Below are positions 48,381 to 59,537 of a stretch of DNA of 64,000 nt, one piece after another (the first letter of the stretch is position 1; the number at the start of each line of letters is the position of its first letter). The translations under genes were made by a program, and so were the position numbers. The notes under the pieces are model-generated. The model had not been told where the DNA came from, did no database searches, and saw only the letters and a list, made by a program, of their open reading frames with translations. The stretch is from Strigamia acuminata (Eukaryota; Arthropoda; Chilopoda; Geophilomorpha; Linotaeniidae): the NCBI GenBank assembly GCA_949358305.1, contig OX442314.1, positions 36,863,211 to 36,927,210 of the forward strand, given 5' to 3'.

Positions 48381-49620
48381 GTAGATAGAATTTTCTCAAA
48401 GACAAGATAGTAGGCCTACATGCTGTACAAAATGGCGATAACGACAGTATGATGCAATTCAAATGGATACGATGAAATGCCAACGAGAAGCATTAAATTT
48501 GTAGTAAATACATTACCGAAGAGAACAACTAGTGAAACAAAATAAAACCTAAATTCAAACCAATTGAAACCCGAGAACTGATAAATTAAAGGAAGCGGTG
48601 AGCACGAACAAATAACCGACACGGCGAACAGAAAAACAACGACCTTCTTCTTCAACTGTGGAGAATCATTGCGCATGCCCGACTTACTCTCGGACCCAAC
48701 TCAACATCGATACTCTCGAAGATGTTTACAGTAAGGTAACATTAATTATTATATCTTATTAAATACTATGAGATTTTAGGTGATTTCATCTGCTATTTAC
48801 CTTTTCAATTATATAATTATCTAATTCAACGATGCTACCATCGTACCATCGCTCAACTGTGGCTTGCATGGCATAAGGGGAGAATCAGAATCTGCGTGTC
48901 AAAGAACAAAGATTCAAATCTTTCATAGGATTCGAATGGGGTTCGAATGGGATTCGGAAAGATTTAGATGATTAACTCAATAAAAAAAAGTTGAAAACTT
49001 TTAACTTTTGTCCAATTTTCGACAAAAAATTCTAAATTTTTATAAGATGTAACGATTCGGGATTCGGTGATTCGGAACGGGATTCGGAAGTCCACGTTAG
49101 AGATTCAGATTCGATTGAATATCGTACCCCATGAGAAATACTGATGCCAGCGCCATTTATCTTTTTAATTATCAAGGTTGACAGATTTAAAATGAATTAA
49201 ATGACTTAAATGATTTTGTATTTTAGTCCTGGAAATAATTTTACTAAAATTTTGGGGGACCCTGCCCAGCTTGTGCCCACTATTTAGGGGTTCTGGGGTT
49301 ATAATGTGTTTTAAATAATTTTTGCATTTTAAGCCCTGGAAACTTTTCGGGGCTTTTCAATTTGAATTTTCAGGGAGATATTTTCACTCGCGGGAGGCCC
49401 TGGACATTTCTGTGTGCCCCTGTTTGAATTTTGATCTAAATTGCTTCCCCTACTGCCCGATGTCCTTTCCATTCCCTTTTCCCTTTCCTTTCCTTTCCCT
49501 GTTCCTCCCTTTTTTTTTGGCCCCTTTCCCCTTCCCTTCCCACTGACTTGGTCCGGAGTGTTTGCCATGCCCTGCAACGATGAACTGTTAGTGCAGCGCA
49601 GAGTATCAGGGATTAGAAAT
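48381..49620. repeat. three-copy repeat (copy 2) and low-complexity DNA
   Basis: 48381-48990 matches 4600-5190. 49000-49440 shows nothing recognisable. 49440-49545 is a pyrimidine-rich tract (CCTTTTCCCTTTCC type) whose frames are compositional by-products. Confidence 0.7.
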
Positions 49621-50547
49621 TAGAAGCAGAGATAGTTGAAAAACAACTGTGGTGATCTCTTAATGAAATAGAATATTTTCCTAAAGAACCTTTCTAATTT
49701 CTAAGAAATATTGTTTATTTATTAATTTTTGTGTGTTTTCTTATCAGTACAATTAGGGAGTTGCCGTGGTAACAGCTTTAAGTTTCAAGCCCTCATGGCA
49801 TCCTGCAAGCTTGAACAGTTGACATCCTGTCTGGGGAAAGTTTACTATTTTTGAGTCAGTCTGGAAATTGTAACGGGTTACAAAACTGCTTTAGTAATTG
49901 GCTGCTGAACAAATCCCCAGTGTGTTCCACAGGTGCACTGTATTGTGAAGGATTTTTTTGCAGTGAATGTTTATTTTTTTTTTTTTTTTTAGAATGCCAA
50001 AGGGTGTCTAAAAATAGTGCCAGGAAATGGCACATTACACATGCTAAATCGAGCAAGTAGCGATTGAAAAAACAATAAAATCGCTGCCCCATAATTTGTG
50101 GTGACCCTGAGTTGTTATTTAATAGTTTAATGTGTTTTTATTAAATAAATAGTCACCACGGAAGAAATTGAATATTTTGTATTATATTGTTTTATACCAA
50201 ATGCCGATGTTTGGAGCACTGCTTGCTTGGCGTTTGATTTGGCGACCCTGGGTGTATAAGTGTATAGATAGGTATATGTGTAATACATTTTGGAAATTTT
50301 CCACGAATCCCCCATATGGGTTTACATCGTCACGATCTAGTTTACTACGTGCCTCGTTGTGGGTCTTTGCAGAAGGGTAGCTTAATTGCATCGTTAAATA
50401 ATATGTAGTTTATTTCTGCTGGCAGCACAATTAATCCAAAATGATTCTATATGCATATCTTATGCAAATCATTTAGTTTTTATGAATTTTCGCCAAAGTG
50501 TCTCACTTTCAACTATGGACGCTCGGGAATAACATCAATAATAAATA

Positions 50548-50787
50548 ATGGATATGGACCAACTTATCGGATTAGTATACGCCGCTTCAGCTATAACAAA
50601 TGAACCTAAAATGTTAGATAAAATAAACGAGTTGTGGGTTTTTCTCAAGTCAGATATAGTAAAAGTATTGCTTAAGTATTTTTGGTTCTGGGCAAACGAC
50701 GAGAAATGTGGTAGTACAAGTAAAGAGATGGCAATTTCTGCTGATATAACGTGTCGGATATATTTTTTCCATTTCTTAGCGTTCTGA
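50548..50787 (+). CDS. unknown 79-codon frame, second copy
   Basis: Same frame as 31744-31983 with three amino-acid-changing differences (Asp to Asn, Thr to Ala, Asp to Gly). No family recognised; retained length may reflect recent duplication only. Confidence 0.3.
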   Translation: MDMDQLIGLVYAASAITNEPKMLDKINELWVFLKSDIVKVLLKYFWFWANDEKCGSTSKEMAISADITCRIYFFHFLAF

Positions 50788-51659
50788 TGGCCATCTTACG
50801 GACAATATCAAAAAAATCACTTAACATGTAGCGAGGGTACTCATGGCAGCTGAAAAATCGCCTCAGTTGAAGAGGAATAGCCAGAAAGTCAGTGACTCAC
50901 CATGCCAAGGCACAGATGTTAACAAATTTTGATTTATTAACTCGTTCTATGTTTTCAACAAAAGTAGTATAGTTCCATAAACCTTGGCGGTGAACCACAC
51001 CGCCTACCATTTATTTTTATTTTTGAGCGAGCGATAAAAACCACTCACAAAAGGAGCTGCACTGCAACAGTATAGGTGTTGGAAAAACTGGAAAGTTGGT
51101 TCAAACAGCTGCGGGTCACACAATGTCAACCATGTCTTTTCTAAGTGAAATAATGTGATATTTAAATATAGCAATTTATTGCGACAAAGTTGTAGCGATA
51201 GCAGTGATGGTTTGGCAGTATTGGTTTGGCGGTAACAATCTTGACGGTAGTCTTTGTAGTTACAATTTCTCTGCATGCTAGTTACACTAACATTTATGGT
51301 TATGATAATTGTTATCTCAAGTTTTGAATTGTGTGTTCGATTATGGTTTTACTTTTGCTACTATCGCAGATTGTTTCATGATTACTATGACCGTGCCAAA
51401 AAAAATTTTTTAAAATAACTTTTTCTTAACAATATTAAAAACTAAATGTATGGGGCAGATAAGGATTTTTATTTTAACTAAGTTTAGCTTGGTTTCAGAA
51501 TTAAATGAACCGTTTTTGGAACATTAAAGGACATGGGTTCCACCAGGTATACATGTATAATGAGGCCAATTTCATTACAACTGTTATCCCAGAACAACTT
51601 TATCTGAAGTACACGCCATTAGGGCTTTTTTAGGGACCATTGATCCCATTCAAGAGGAC

Positions 51660-51750
51660 GCGCTCGTCAAATAAGATGCGTTCGTCGAAGCCGATGCGCC
51701 CGCCCGAGCAGATGCGCTCGTCGAAGCCGATGTGCTTCTTGGACGACGAA
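51660..51750 (+). repeat. 18-bp minisatellite, degenerate copy
   Basis: About five degenerate units (GATGCGTTCGTCGAAGCC, GATGCGCCCGCCCGAGCA and variants). The hexapeptide frame has a TAA near 51671, then reads DAFVEADAPARADALVEADV into the GRRMRPKQRS block. Confidence 0.75.
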
Positions 51751-52347
51751 TGCGTCCTAAACAAAGGTCGGTTATAAGCTTACATAAAGTTTACGACTTA
51801 AAGTATGAGATTTTTTTTTTAAGATTTTTGTTTAATAATGTTCATTTTCTTTAGGAAGCAAATGGAAATTTACTCAATGGCTTATGGAAATATTCCACAC
51901 TGTATGCTTTATTTCACAATTTTCACTTTTGTATTAATTTTTAATTTCCAATTTAATTTTGAGCTGCAGATGAATTGGAAGAAGACATGAGTTTGGCCAA
52001 TCTTTTGTCGCACCTAGCAGATGTTAGTTGTTTTTTATTATTTTTGTTCTATATTTCATGATAAGTTTTAGTCTGAACCAGCGTTTTTCAAACTCTATCC
52101 AATCGCGACCCCTTTTTGTTCATGGAATTTCTGTATGACCCTGAGTGTATAAGTGTGTAAGTAGGTATATATGTATTACATTTTGGCAATTTTCCACGAA
52201 CCCCAACCCTCCATATGGGTTTACATCGTCACAACCTTATTTGTGAAGTCTTGACTACGCTTTAAGCATGTCCTAAGTAAGTTGGGAAGAAATAGAAATG
52301 AGGTGGGTTGCCAAAAATTAAAGTTTTGAAATGTTAATTCAACTGCG

Positions 52348-52527
52348 CAACCAGAAATCAACTTTGTGCACGCCCCTAATTTGAGAAGAAAAGCTTCTAT
52401 AATTGATACCGGCAGCAGTCTGTCCTGTCAAAACCAGGTGGAAATAGATTCGTCATCCATCGGAGATCGGAATCAGAAAGCAACCAAAGCGAAAAAGAAA
52501 AAGATACGGCCAAAGACTGATAACTGA
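52348..52527 (+). other. insert with an open frame carrying an aspartic-protease-like motif
   Basis: About 217 bp (52346-52562) split the host repeat between TTAATTCAACTG and GTCTCGCTTTCCAG, which are contiguous at 27006. It is open for 59 codons (no ATG) and reads INFVHAPNLRRKASIIDTGS, SLSC and a Lys-rich end. D-T-G-S is the retropepsin motif, but the domain is too short to confirm. Confidence 0.35.
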
Positions 52528-52759
52528 AAAAAAATAATTGCCTTTTTGTATTTTTTTACACGTGGTCTCGCTTTCCAGATGTTTCCCCGTCTTAAACAAA
52601 ATGCCTTATTTAAAAGTATCAGAAATAATGTTTGGAACAATCCCACGTTTTCAGCATTACTAGTATAGCTACATAAACATAAGGTGAACAACACCGCCTA
52701 ACAATTTTTTTCGTTTTAAGTGGGTGATAAAAGTCACTCACCAAAGGAGCTGCACTGCA

Positions 52760-53049
52760 CGGTTAGCGTCATTTTAGCGACGCTCATTTTAGCGAAAAAG
52801 TCTCATCTTAGCGAACATGTCATTTTAGCGACACAAAAACCAAGGTTTTAGCGACGCTACACGATAAAAAAGTGGTTTTCATCAAAAAACCAGTAAGGTT
52901 AGGTTCGCGGGGGGGGCAAGGGGGGGCGCAGCCCCCCCTTGTTAGCCCTTCTTAGGAATTAAACCTAGGTTTTTGTGTCGCTAAAATGACATGTTCGCTA
53001 AAATGGGACTTTTTTGCTAAAATGAGCGTCGCTAAAATGATGGAGATCC
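52760..53049. mobile_element. 290-bp fold-back MITE with TTTTAGCGA arms
   Basis: Long inverted arms (about 75 bp; 52770-52845 against 52970-53040), each with four to five TTTTAGCGA/TCGCTAAAA motifs, around a centre with a perfect 10-bp stem CAAGGGGGGG/CCCCCCCTTG. Flanked by an 8-bp duplication GCACTGCA (52752-52759, 53050-53057) inside module gamma, where other copies show the empty site. The outermost 10 bp are not perfect inverted copies. Confidence 0.88.
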
Positions 53050-53295
53050 GCACTGCAACAGTAAAGGTGTTGGAAAAACTGGAAAGTTGGTTCAAACACC
53101 TGCCTGCCAACTTGCCCTTGGACCATGTGTGCACCCTCGATTGTAACATATGAACCGACGCAGAATCGACCAGGGAACAAAACACACCGCAACTGGTGGT
53201 GTATGGTGTGAATTGAAGACCACACTGATATTGGATGATGACCTGTCAGATCAAATTTTTGAGGATACTTTATCAGAAGACCAACGGAACCAGAT

Positions 53296-53766
53296 TTTGA
53301 AATGCAATATGATATTTGCGGATTAATTGTAGATTCCCTGAATAACAATATTCGATCTCAAATTGTTGTGTAGATTGTGAGAAATAAAGAGCATGACTTG
53401 TTGGTTCAAAACTTCTTCAAGACTAATTTTATTCTATTCAGAACAGTGGTAATTAAAAATACAAAGAAACAAATGACAAATACTCCATGCTACAGGGTGA
53501 AGCACACGGAGAAAATATGACGAGTTCCAAAGGGGAACGCCAGATAATTGCTAACACATAGAAAGACGAGTTGATTCTCAGAAAAAGATAAAAAGGTCAA
53601 GTTGAAAAATAGCCACTTCAAATTAAATAAAATACAACTTTAAAAGAATTAAATAAAACACAGTCAAATTCAATGATATATCAAATATCGGACTATTTCA
53701 AACAATGAACAAATAATGAATAAATTTTAATAATAATACACGTGTAAAAGCGTGTCGGTTTTCACA
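53296..53766 (-). repeat. element C 3' LTR
   Basis: 471 bp. With the duplication placed at CAGAT, the minus-strand ends are TGTG...CAAA rather than TG...CA; the exact edge could be off by two bases. Confidence 0.9.
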
Positions 53767-53805
53767 CTGCCGGCGGCACGGGACCGGAATGAATCTCCAT
53801 TTTTA

Positions 53806-56800
53806 TTAAGCGTTGCACAGGTCGCATGAGCGCGTCACACCGTCTTTGCCGGGATGAATACTGGTAACACGTGCCATTTTCCAGTTAACTCTTGATTTTA
53901 GTAAATCCTCCACTAACACTACATCTCCCGTTTGAAGTTGACAAGTATTTGGTTTTCCCACTTGTCTCTTTAAGTCGACCAAATACTCACGAGACCATCG
54001 TCGCCAAAAGTCCATCAAGATGCTTTGGCGTCTCTTCCATTGGTGGATGAATGACTGCTGAGTCGGTTCGTTCAAGGTAGCGTCTTCAGCAGATGGCAAA
54101 CTTGTCAGGTTGGTCCCCGTCAAAAAATGGGCCGGTGTGAGCGCTTCGGGTTCATTTGGCGCGTCATAGATGTAGGTAATAGGTCTTTTGTTGATGATGG
54201 CCTCTACCTGGGTGAGCAAAGTTTCAAGTTGGAAGAAGTTGAGAGAGGCTGATCCTATCGTTTTTTTTAAACAAGATTTGACAGTTTGAATCATCCTCTC
54301 CCAAAATCCTCCCCACCAAGGAGCATTTTCCACGATGAATTTCCACTCAATCCCTTTTTGGGTTAAGAAATTGCGCACGGAATCGTCTTTTGTATTTTGC
54401 AGCAGAGCGCACAGTTCACGGTTTGTACGATGGAACGTCGTCCCGTTGTCACTGTAGATGGTCCTAGGCATCCCTCGTCGGCTGATGAAGCGTTCCAGCA
54501 CGCCTACGAAATCTGAGGTGGTAAGTGACGGAATCAGTTCCAAGTGTACTGCTCGGACATTGGCGCAAGTGAAGAGGGCGATGTATGCTTTGGTCTTCCT
54601 TCCACGTACGATGATTGGGCCTGCGAAATCGACTCCAGTGATGGCGAATGGGCTGCACTGTGATACTCGATCAAAAGGTAGTTGTCCGGGCACTTCTCTC
54701 ATCAATCGTCCATTTATTCTCTTGCAAGTCACACACTTGTTTAGAATCGTTTTCAAAGTTCTCCTTGCGGCCGGCGTCCAGTAATTCTGACGAAAATATG
54801 CCAAGGTAGCTGTCAAACCGCAATGGAAAACCTGAGAATGTGAAAACGATAAAATCAATTTAGTGAGTGCATGATCGGACGGGAGAAGCACGGGGGAGTT
54901 TGCAGTGATGGCATCTTTGGAGTTCTTGAGTCGAGTGTCCAATTTGAGCACGCCAGAAACGTCCAAAAAAACTTTTAAGTTTTGTAGTTTTGAATCGGTC
55001 AACGGCTTTCCGTTTTGTAATCGTGTCATCTCGGCTCCGTAACACTCTCGCTGTGCAGCCCGGATCAGTGTCATCTCGGCTCGCTTGAGTTCGGTGACGG
55101 TTAGTGGTCCTTGGATTTTTTCTGAGGTGTCAGCAGCTCGTGTATTGGCTGCGAATCTCAGCATCCAAGCTGTAACGCGTCGTATCCGAGCGAACGAGCT
55201 AAATTTGGAGAAAATGAAATCGGTATTAATGATTTGGAGGGATTCGATGTGAATTTCCATGTCGTCCTCATCCGAATCGTCTGTTATTTCCGTCTGTGAA
55301 TTTGGCCAATCGTCACGTGAGCCTCGTATCCAGTCTGGTCCGTTCCACCACAGCTTGTCAGTTAGCAACTCGTCGACTGTCAAACCACGTGTTAGGCGGT
55401 CCGCGGGATTGTCGACGCCCGGAACATGTCTCCAGTTGTCGATTTTTGATTTCTCGCGGATCTCCAGCACCCTATTTTGAATGAAAGTCGGTGGTCTTTT
55501 GGCTGTGTTGCGGATCCAGTGGAGGCAGATTTGCGAGTCGGTCCAATAATGTACTTCACGGCAACTCGTCACTTGTTTAATTTGGTCGGCCATGCGGACT
55601 GCAACCAAGGCTCCCATCAGTTCCAATTTTGGTAATGTCAATGCTTTGACTGGCGCCACCCTACATTTAGAAAAAATAAAGAATGATTCAATTAAATCTT
55701 CCGTGGTGTCTTGTATGTAGGCGACGGCGCCGTATGCCTTGGGACTCGCATCTGAGAAAATATGGATCTCGCAGTTCATTTCATTCTTCACCCCGAGCCA
55801 TCTTGGAATGTTGAATTTGCTCAAATTTGGAATTTGTTCTGCCCATTTAAGCCAGTTGAGTCTAAGAGCTTCATCCAATTTTTCATCCCATTCTAATTTT
55901 CTCAGCCAAAGTGATTGGAAAAATATTCTCGCGGTGACGACGAATGGGGTTACGAATCCGAGTGGGTCGAATATTTGGGCGGTAATTTGGACGACTTCTC
56001 TCTTCGTCGCTGTTTTGTTGTTCACGCTTGATATATTTTCCATTTGTAAACTCAGCGTGTCTGAAGTTGGGTTCCATTTCAGTCCCAGCACTTTTGATTC
56101 TTCATCTGACGTTACTTCTGCGTTTGTAGGGTCGTCCTTTCTGAATATCTCGCGCAATTCGGGAGAATTAGACTGCCATTTTACCAGTTGCATGCCGGCG
56201 GATGAGAGCATTTCGCGGGATTGATCGTATGTCTTCATTGCCTGTTCAATGTCGTCCACCGACGTGAGCAGGTCGTCCACGTACAAAAATCGACTGAGTA
56301 ATTCGTATGTGGTGGGATATTTGTCCTTGTAGATTTTGATGTGACGTTTTATGGTCGCGTTCAATAGGAAGGGGCTGGGCGCAGCGCCGAAAAGAACACG
56401 TGTTTGACGTAGTATTCGAATTTTGGCTCGTCCCGTCCCGTCCCAGTCTGCACAGATCCAAAAAAACCGTGTCACGTCTCGATCTTTGACTTCAATCTCG
56501 ATCATGTGGAATGCTTTGCGAATATCCGATGCTTCAGCGATTTTTCGTAGTCTGAATTTTGTTAAAACGACAATTAGGGACGGCAAAAAGTTTATACCTT
56601 TAGATAGGCAGTCGTTCAGCGATAGCTGTCCCTTTCGATGGGCTGACGCGTCGAACACGATCCTCAGTTTTGTTGTAACTCGCTCTTCTTTTATTATTGG
56701 CCTGTGTGGCATGTAATAAATCGGGTTGGACGTGTCTCCGGTCACTTCTTCAACGATGCCTTGTTCCAATTGTTCCTCGATGACCTTTTTATATTCTAAA

Positions 56801-58998
56801 TACAAGTTAGGCTGTCGTCGAAATTTTCTAAGCAAATTCATGAAACGCTGCTCTGCAATGGTAAAATTATCTTCCAGCTCGTTGCTGTCGACGATCCACG
56901 GCAGTGCAACCGAGTAGTTGGTTCCAGTCCATCGTATTGATTCGTTGAATTTTCGCAGAACTTCGACTTCATCCGTGTCTTCCACCGACTCATGCTGGAT
57001 TCCAATGGCCTCCAATTCCCAGAGTTTCTTCATAATGTCATCTGTGGATTGTACAAGGGTGATTTTATTTGTTCTCACCGTTGTTGCAAGGATGTGTGTG
57101 CCATTGGTTGTTTGTCCATGCAGTGTCCACCCAAAGTTTGTGTTGACCGCTATTAAGTTGTCTTCGATGAATTCGGTCTTCTTCGTCGTAATTTTCCAGT
57201 AGTTATCGACTCCAATTAACAAATCCACCTCGTCGGAATGCAGTGCTACCTGTCTGCACGTTACTTGGACTCCTTTTTGCTCTAATTTTTTGTTCAGGTA
57301 TTCATTCGGGACTTCGCAGGGTGTTGACGTTACGTGTGGGATTTCTACGGCTTCGATCTTGATACGAGGCGTCTTGGCGTGTGTCGGAGTGAGAGTCAAT
57401 TCCACTTTGTTGTGGACTCCAGTCGTCGGTTCACGTCCAAACACGGATAACGTCATTTGCTCAGTTCCTATAATTTTTAGATTCAATTTTCGCGATAATT
57501 CAGCTCTTATGAATGTCCGTTGTGCCCCGCCATCGACGTAGCACACGGCTGGTTTTGTCATTTTTTCACCAATCACGTTTACCATCGTGACCATCAAGAA
57601 TTCGTATTTTCGATTGTTTTTACTCACGACGGCTGAGGCGTGTACTTTTGACGCATTGTTGTCGATCGGGTTGACTCGTGGTTGATCGCAGATTTGAGTG
57701 TGGTGTAATCCATCGCATCGGAAGCATTTCATGGTGGTACGGCAGTCTTCAGTTTTATGAGGTGTTCTGCCTAAACATCTCATGCAGGTTCCTTGAGATT
57801 GGATTTTCTTCCTTCGCTCTTCCACCGTGAGTGGGCACGTTTTTCTGCTGTGTTCATTAGAAGAGCAAAATTGGCATTTATTCATTACCACTGAGAGTGA
57901 GTTGACGGAACTCTCCTTGGCTCCTCCTCTGCGTTGATGTGACTTTCCCTTCGAATCTCCACTTCCTTTGGCCGGGTCAGTTGGCGTGGGTGTTTTGATC
58001 GCTTTTTGTTGGTTTATCATCATTTCGTATCGATTCTCCTTTAATAAAAATTCTCGTACCCACGACATTAATCTGATTACCGATCGTTCGCCCTCGCAGT
58101 CGTCATCATATTTGCGCATCACGGTTCTCGGAATGGCTGCGGCCAGGACGGGGAACAGCATGCGTTGGATTTCTACGAGCGGAACTTGGATATTCGACAA
58201 GTTTTCCACGTTTATTTCCACGTGTCGGTGCAGCTTTTGTAGTCCAACAATGTCCCGTTCACTGCTAATGATTGGCAAATTTAATAAGTTAGACAAAAAC
58301 CTGTTTTCCAACACTGCCCGATCACAGTATTTTTTCGTCAGTCGATTCACAGCCACGGCGTAGTTGGCGGCATTTATTTCGAGTGTTCTAATTTCCTCCA
58401 TTGCGTCGCCGAGCAGATGAGCACGTAAGTGCAGCAGCTTTTGTTCCTCGTCGAGCGTCGCGTCGTCCGCGACCTGTACGCAAAAAGTCTTCCAGAAACC
58501 CCCCCAGTCCTCGGGTCGTTTCCCGTCGAACCTCGGAATTTCCAGCGGTTTTCTTCTTACATTTTGGTGGATCACGGGCGGCGGAGTGGCTCGAGCGGTG
58601 GCGGTCACAGCGGCGGTCACGGCTGCGACGAGCGCGTCGTGGTCAATCGGCGTGGGTGCGGGCAGCGGAGCGTCGACTACAGGTGGAACAGGCGGGTAAT
58701 TTATTCGAATGTACCTGTCTATCGTTGCCTTTGTAGCGGCTGCTCTGTCTTCTGTCGCATCCATATCGCCCATTGTTTCATCGATCTCGTGTTCCGACTT
58801 GGCTTGTTCCAAACAGACTTCAAACGATTTTTGTGCTCTGAGTAATTTTTGGTTGAGTTGTTGCGACCAAAGGGCGAGTTCGTCCTTCGACAATAGGGCT
58901 GCGTTGTTGACTCCCGTGGTGATAGTGGTCATCAGGGCGTTGGCAGCAGCAATGGCCGTCGTGAGCGCTCGCCTCTTTATCTCGTACACGCGTACCAT
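53806..58998 (-). CDS. element C BEL/Pao gag-pol polyprotein
   Basis: 1730 residues in one frame. Order: N-terminal coiled region; DUF1759-like gag core (LEIPRFDGKRPEDWGGFWKT, about 153); three Cys-rich knuckles (CQFCSSNEHSRKTC about 374, CMRCLGRTPHKTEDC about 404, CFRCDGLHHTQIC about 424); A17-like protease with VDGGAQRTF (about 488), where a D-S/T-G triad is usual; RT with IVFDASA and YVDD (about 905); RNase H with FSDASPKAYGAVAY (about 1081); integrase zinc finger ending CVTCKR; DDE core GVDFAGP (about 1453), YSDNGTTFH (about 1520), WWGGFWERM (about 1566); and a C-terminal DUF5641-like part ending PGKDGVTR. The final residues differ from the family and a better match continues in another frame, so the C-terminus may be slightly shortened. 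Confidence 0.93.
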   Translation of the reverse strand: MVRVYEIKRRALTTAIAAANALMTTITTGVNNAALLSKDELALWSQQLNQKLLRAQKSFEVCLEQAKSEHEIDETMGDMDATEDRAAATKATIDRYIRINYPPVPPVVDAPLPAPTPIDHDALVAAVTAAVTATARATPPPVIHQNVRRKPLEIPRFDGKRPEDWGGFWKTFCVQVADDATLDEEQKLLHLRAHLLGDAMEEIRTLEINAANYAVAVNRLTKKYCDRAVLENRFLSNLLNLPIISSERDIVGLQKLHRHVEINVENLSNIQVPLVEIQRMLFPVLAAAIPRTVMRKYDDDCEGERSVIRLMSWVREFLLKENRYEMMINQQKAIKTPTPTDPAKGSGDSKGKSHQRRGGAKESSVNSLSVVMNKCQFCSSNEHSRKTCPLTVEERRKKIQSQGTCMRCLGRTPHKTEDCRTTMKCFRCDGLHHTQICDQPRVNPIDNNASKVHASAVVSKNNRKYEFLMVTMVNVIGEKMTKPAVCYVDGGAQRTFIRAELSRKLNLKIIGTEQMTLSVFGREPTTGVHNKVELTLTPTHAKTPRIKIEAVEIPHVTSTPCEVPNEYLNKKLEQKGVQVTCRQVALHSDEVDLLIGVDNYWKITTKKTEFIEDNLIAVNTNFGWTLHGQTTNGTHILATTVRTNKITLVQSTDDIMKKLWELEAIGIQHESVEDTDEVEVLRKFNESIRWTGTNYSVALPWIVDSNELEDNFTIAEQRFMNLLRKFRRQPNLYLEYKKVIEEQLEQGIVEEVTGDTSNPIYYMPHRPIIKEERVTTKLRIVFDASAHRKGQLSLNDCLSKGINFLPSLIVVLTKFRLRKIAEASDIRKAFHMIEIEVKDRDVTRFFWICADWDGTGRAKIRILRQTRVLFGAAPSPFLLNATIKRHIKIYKDKYPTTYELLSRFLYVDDLLTSVDDIEQAMKTYDQSREMLSSAGMQLVKWQSNSPELREIFRKDDPTNAEVTSDEESKVLGLKWNPTSDTLSLQMENISSVNNKTATKREVVQITAQIFDPLGFVTPFVVTARIFFQSLWLRKLEWDEKLDEALRLNWLKWAEQIPNLSKFNIPRWLGVKNEMNCEIHIFSDASPKAYGAVAYIQDTTEDLIESFFIFSKCRVAPVKALTLPKLELMGALVAVRMADQIKQVTSCREVHYWTDSQICLHWIRNTAKRPPTFIQNRVLEIREKSKIDNWRHVPGVDNPADRLTRGLTVDELLTDKLWWNGPDWIRGSRDDWPNSQTEITDDSDEDDMEIHIESLQIINTDFIFSKFSSFARIRRVTAWMLRFAANTRAADTSEKIQGPLTVTELKRAEMTLIRAAQRECYGAEMTRLQNGKPLTDSKLQNLKVFLDVSGVLKLDTRLKNSKDAITANSPVLLPSDHALTKLILSFSHSQVFHCGLTATLAYFRQNYWTPAARRTLKTILNKCVTCKRINGRLMREVPGQLPFDRVSQCSPFAITGVDFAGPIIVRGRKTKAYIALFTCANVRAVHLELIPSLTTSDFVGVLERFISRRGMPRTIYSDNGTTFHRTNRELCALLQNTKDDSVRNFLTQKGIEWKFIVENAPWWGGFWERMIQTVKSCLKKTIGSASLNFFQLETLLTQVEAIINKRPITYIYDAPNEPEALTPAHFLTGTNLTSLPSAEDATLNEPTQQSFIHQWKRRQSILMDFWRRWSREYLVDLKRQVGKPNTCQLQTGDVVLVEDLLKSRVNWKMARVTSIHPGKDGVTRSCDLCNA

Positions 58999-59041
58999 AT
59001 TTGTGATTCAGCGTGTGATGTGGGGAATTACTTAGATGTTT

Positions 59042-59059
59042 TCCCGGGTTTCGGCACCA
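59042..59059 (-). promoter_or_regulatory. element C primer-binding site (tRNA-Phe type)
   Basis: Minus strand TGGTGCCGAAACCCGGGA, two nt inside the 5' LTR, identical to the site of element B. Confidence 0.75.
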
Positions 59060-59061
59060 AA

Positions 59062-59532
59062 TTTGAAATGCAATATGATATTTGCGGATTAATTGTAGAT
59101 TCCCTGAATAACAATATTCGATCTCAAATTGTTGTGTAGATTGTGAGAAATAAAGAGCATGACTTGTTGGTTCAAAACTTCTTCAAGACTAATTTTATTC
59201 TATTCAGAACAATGGTAATTAAAAATACAAAGAAACAAATGACAAATACTCCATGCTACAGGGTGAAGCACACGGAGAAAATATGACGAGTTCCAAAGGG
59301 GAACGCCAGATAATTGCTAACACATAGAAAGACGAGTTGATTCTCAGAAAAAGATAAAAAGGTCAAGTTGAAAAATAGCCACTTCAAATTAAATAAAATA
59401 CAACTTTAAAAGAATTAAATAAAACACAGTCAAATTCAATGATATATCAAATATCGGACTATTTCAAACAATGAACAAATAATGAATAAATTTTAATAAT
59501 AATACACGTGTAAAAGCGTGTCGGTTTTCACA
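59062..59532 (-). repeat. element C 5' LTR
   Basis: 471 bp, matching 53296-53766. The gag-pol ATG lies only about 60 bp downstream of its inner end. Confidence 0.92.
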
Positions 59533-59537
59533 CAGAT

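Larger units (their letters stand above)
49621..52340. repeat. mosaic dispersed repeat, ninth copy
   Basis: Alpha (49756-49860), kinase fragment (50197-50250), epsilon, beta (50347-50445), a 79-codon frame (50548-50787), gamma (51054-51160), minisatellite (51660-51750), delta (51855-51965) and epsilon (52138-52232). Collinear with 30890-34380 minus the hAT-type insertion, so the two are copies of one multi-module unit. Confidence 0.8.
53296..59532 (-). mobile_element. BEL/Pao LTR retrotransposon, element C
   Basis: 6.2 kb with 471-bp LTRs, one large gag-pol frame and a tRNA-Phe primer site. Target duplication CAGAT (53291-53295, 59533-59537) inside a repeat whose empty form is seen at about 28003 and 35563. 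By eye the LTRs differ at one base (53446/59212). The polyprotein has the BEL/Pao domain set, including DUF1759-like gag and peptidase A17-like protease. Young and possibly active. Confidence 0.95.

Noticed and set aside
48416-48676. Small membrane protein gene on the minus strand
   Set aside because: Sits in a three-copy repeat and its frame is not kept at equal length in all copies; hydrophobicity follows from AT-rich composition.
49322-49623. Frames in the pyrimidine-rich tract
   Set aside because: Pro/Phe/Leu-rich and Gly/Lys-rich products on opposite strands arise from simple sequence.
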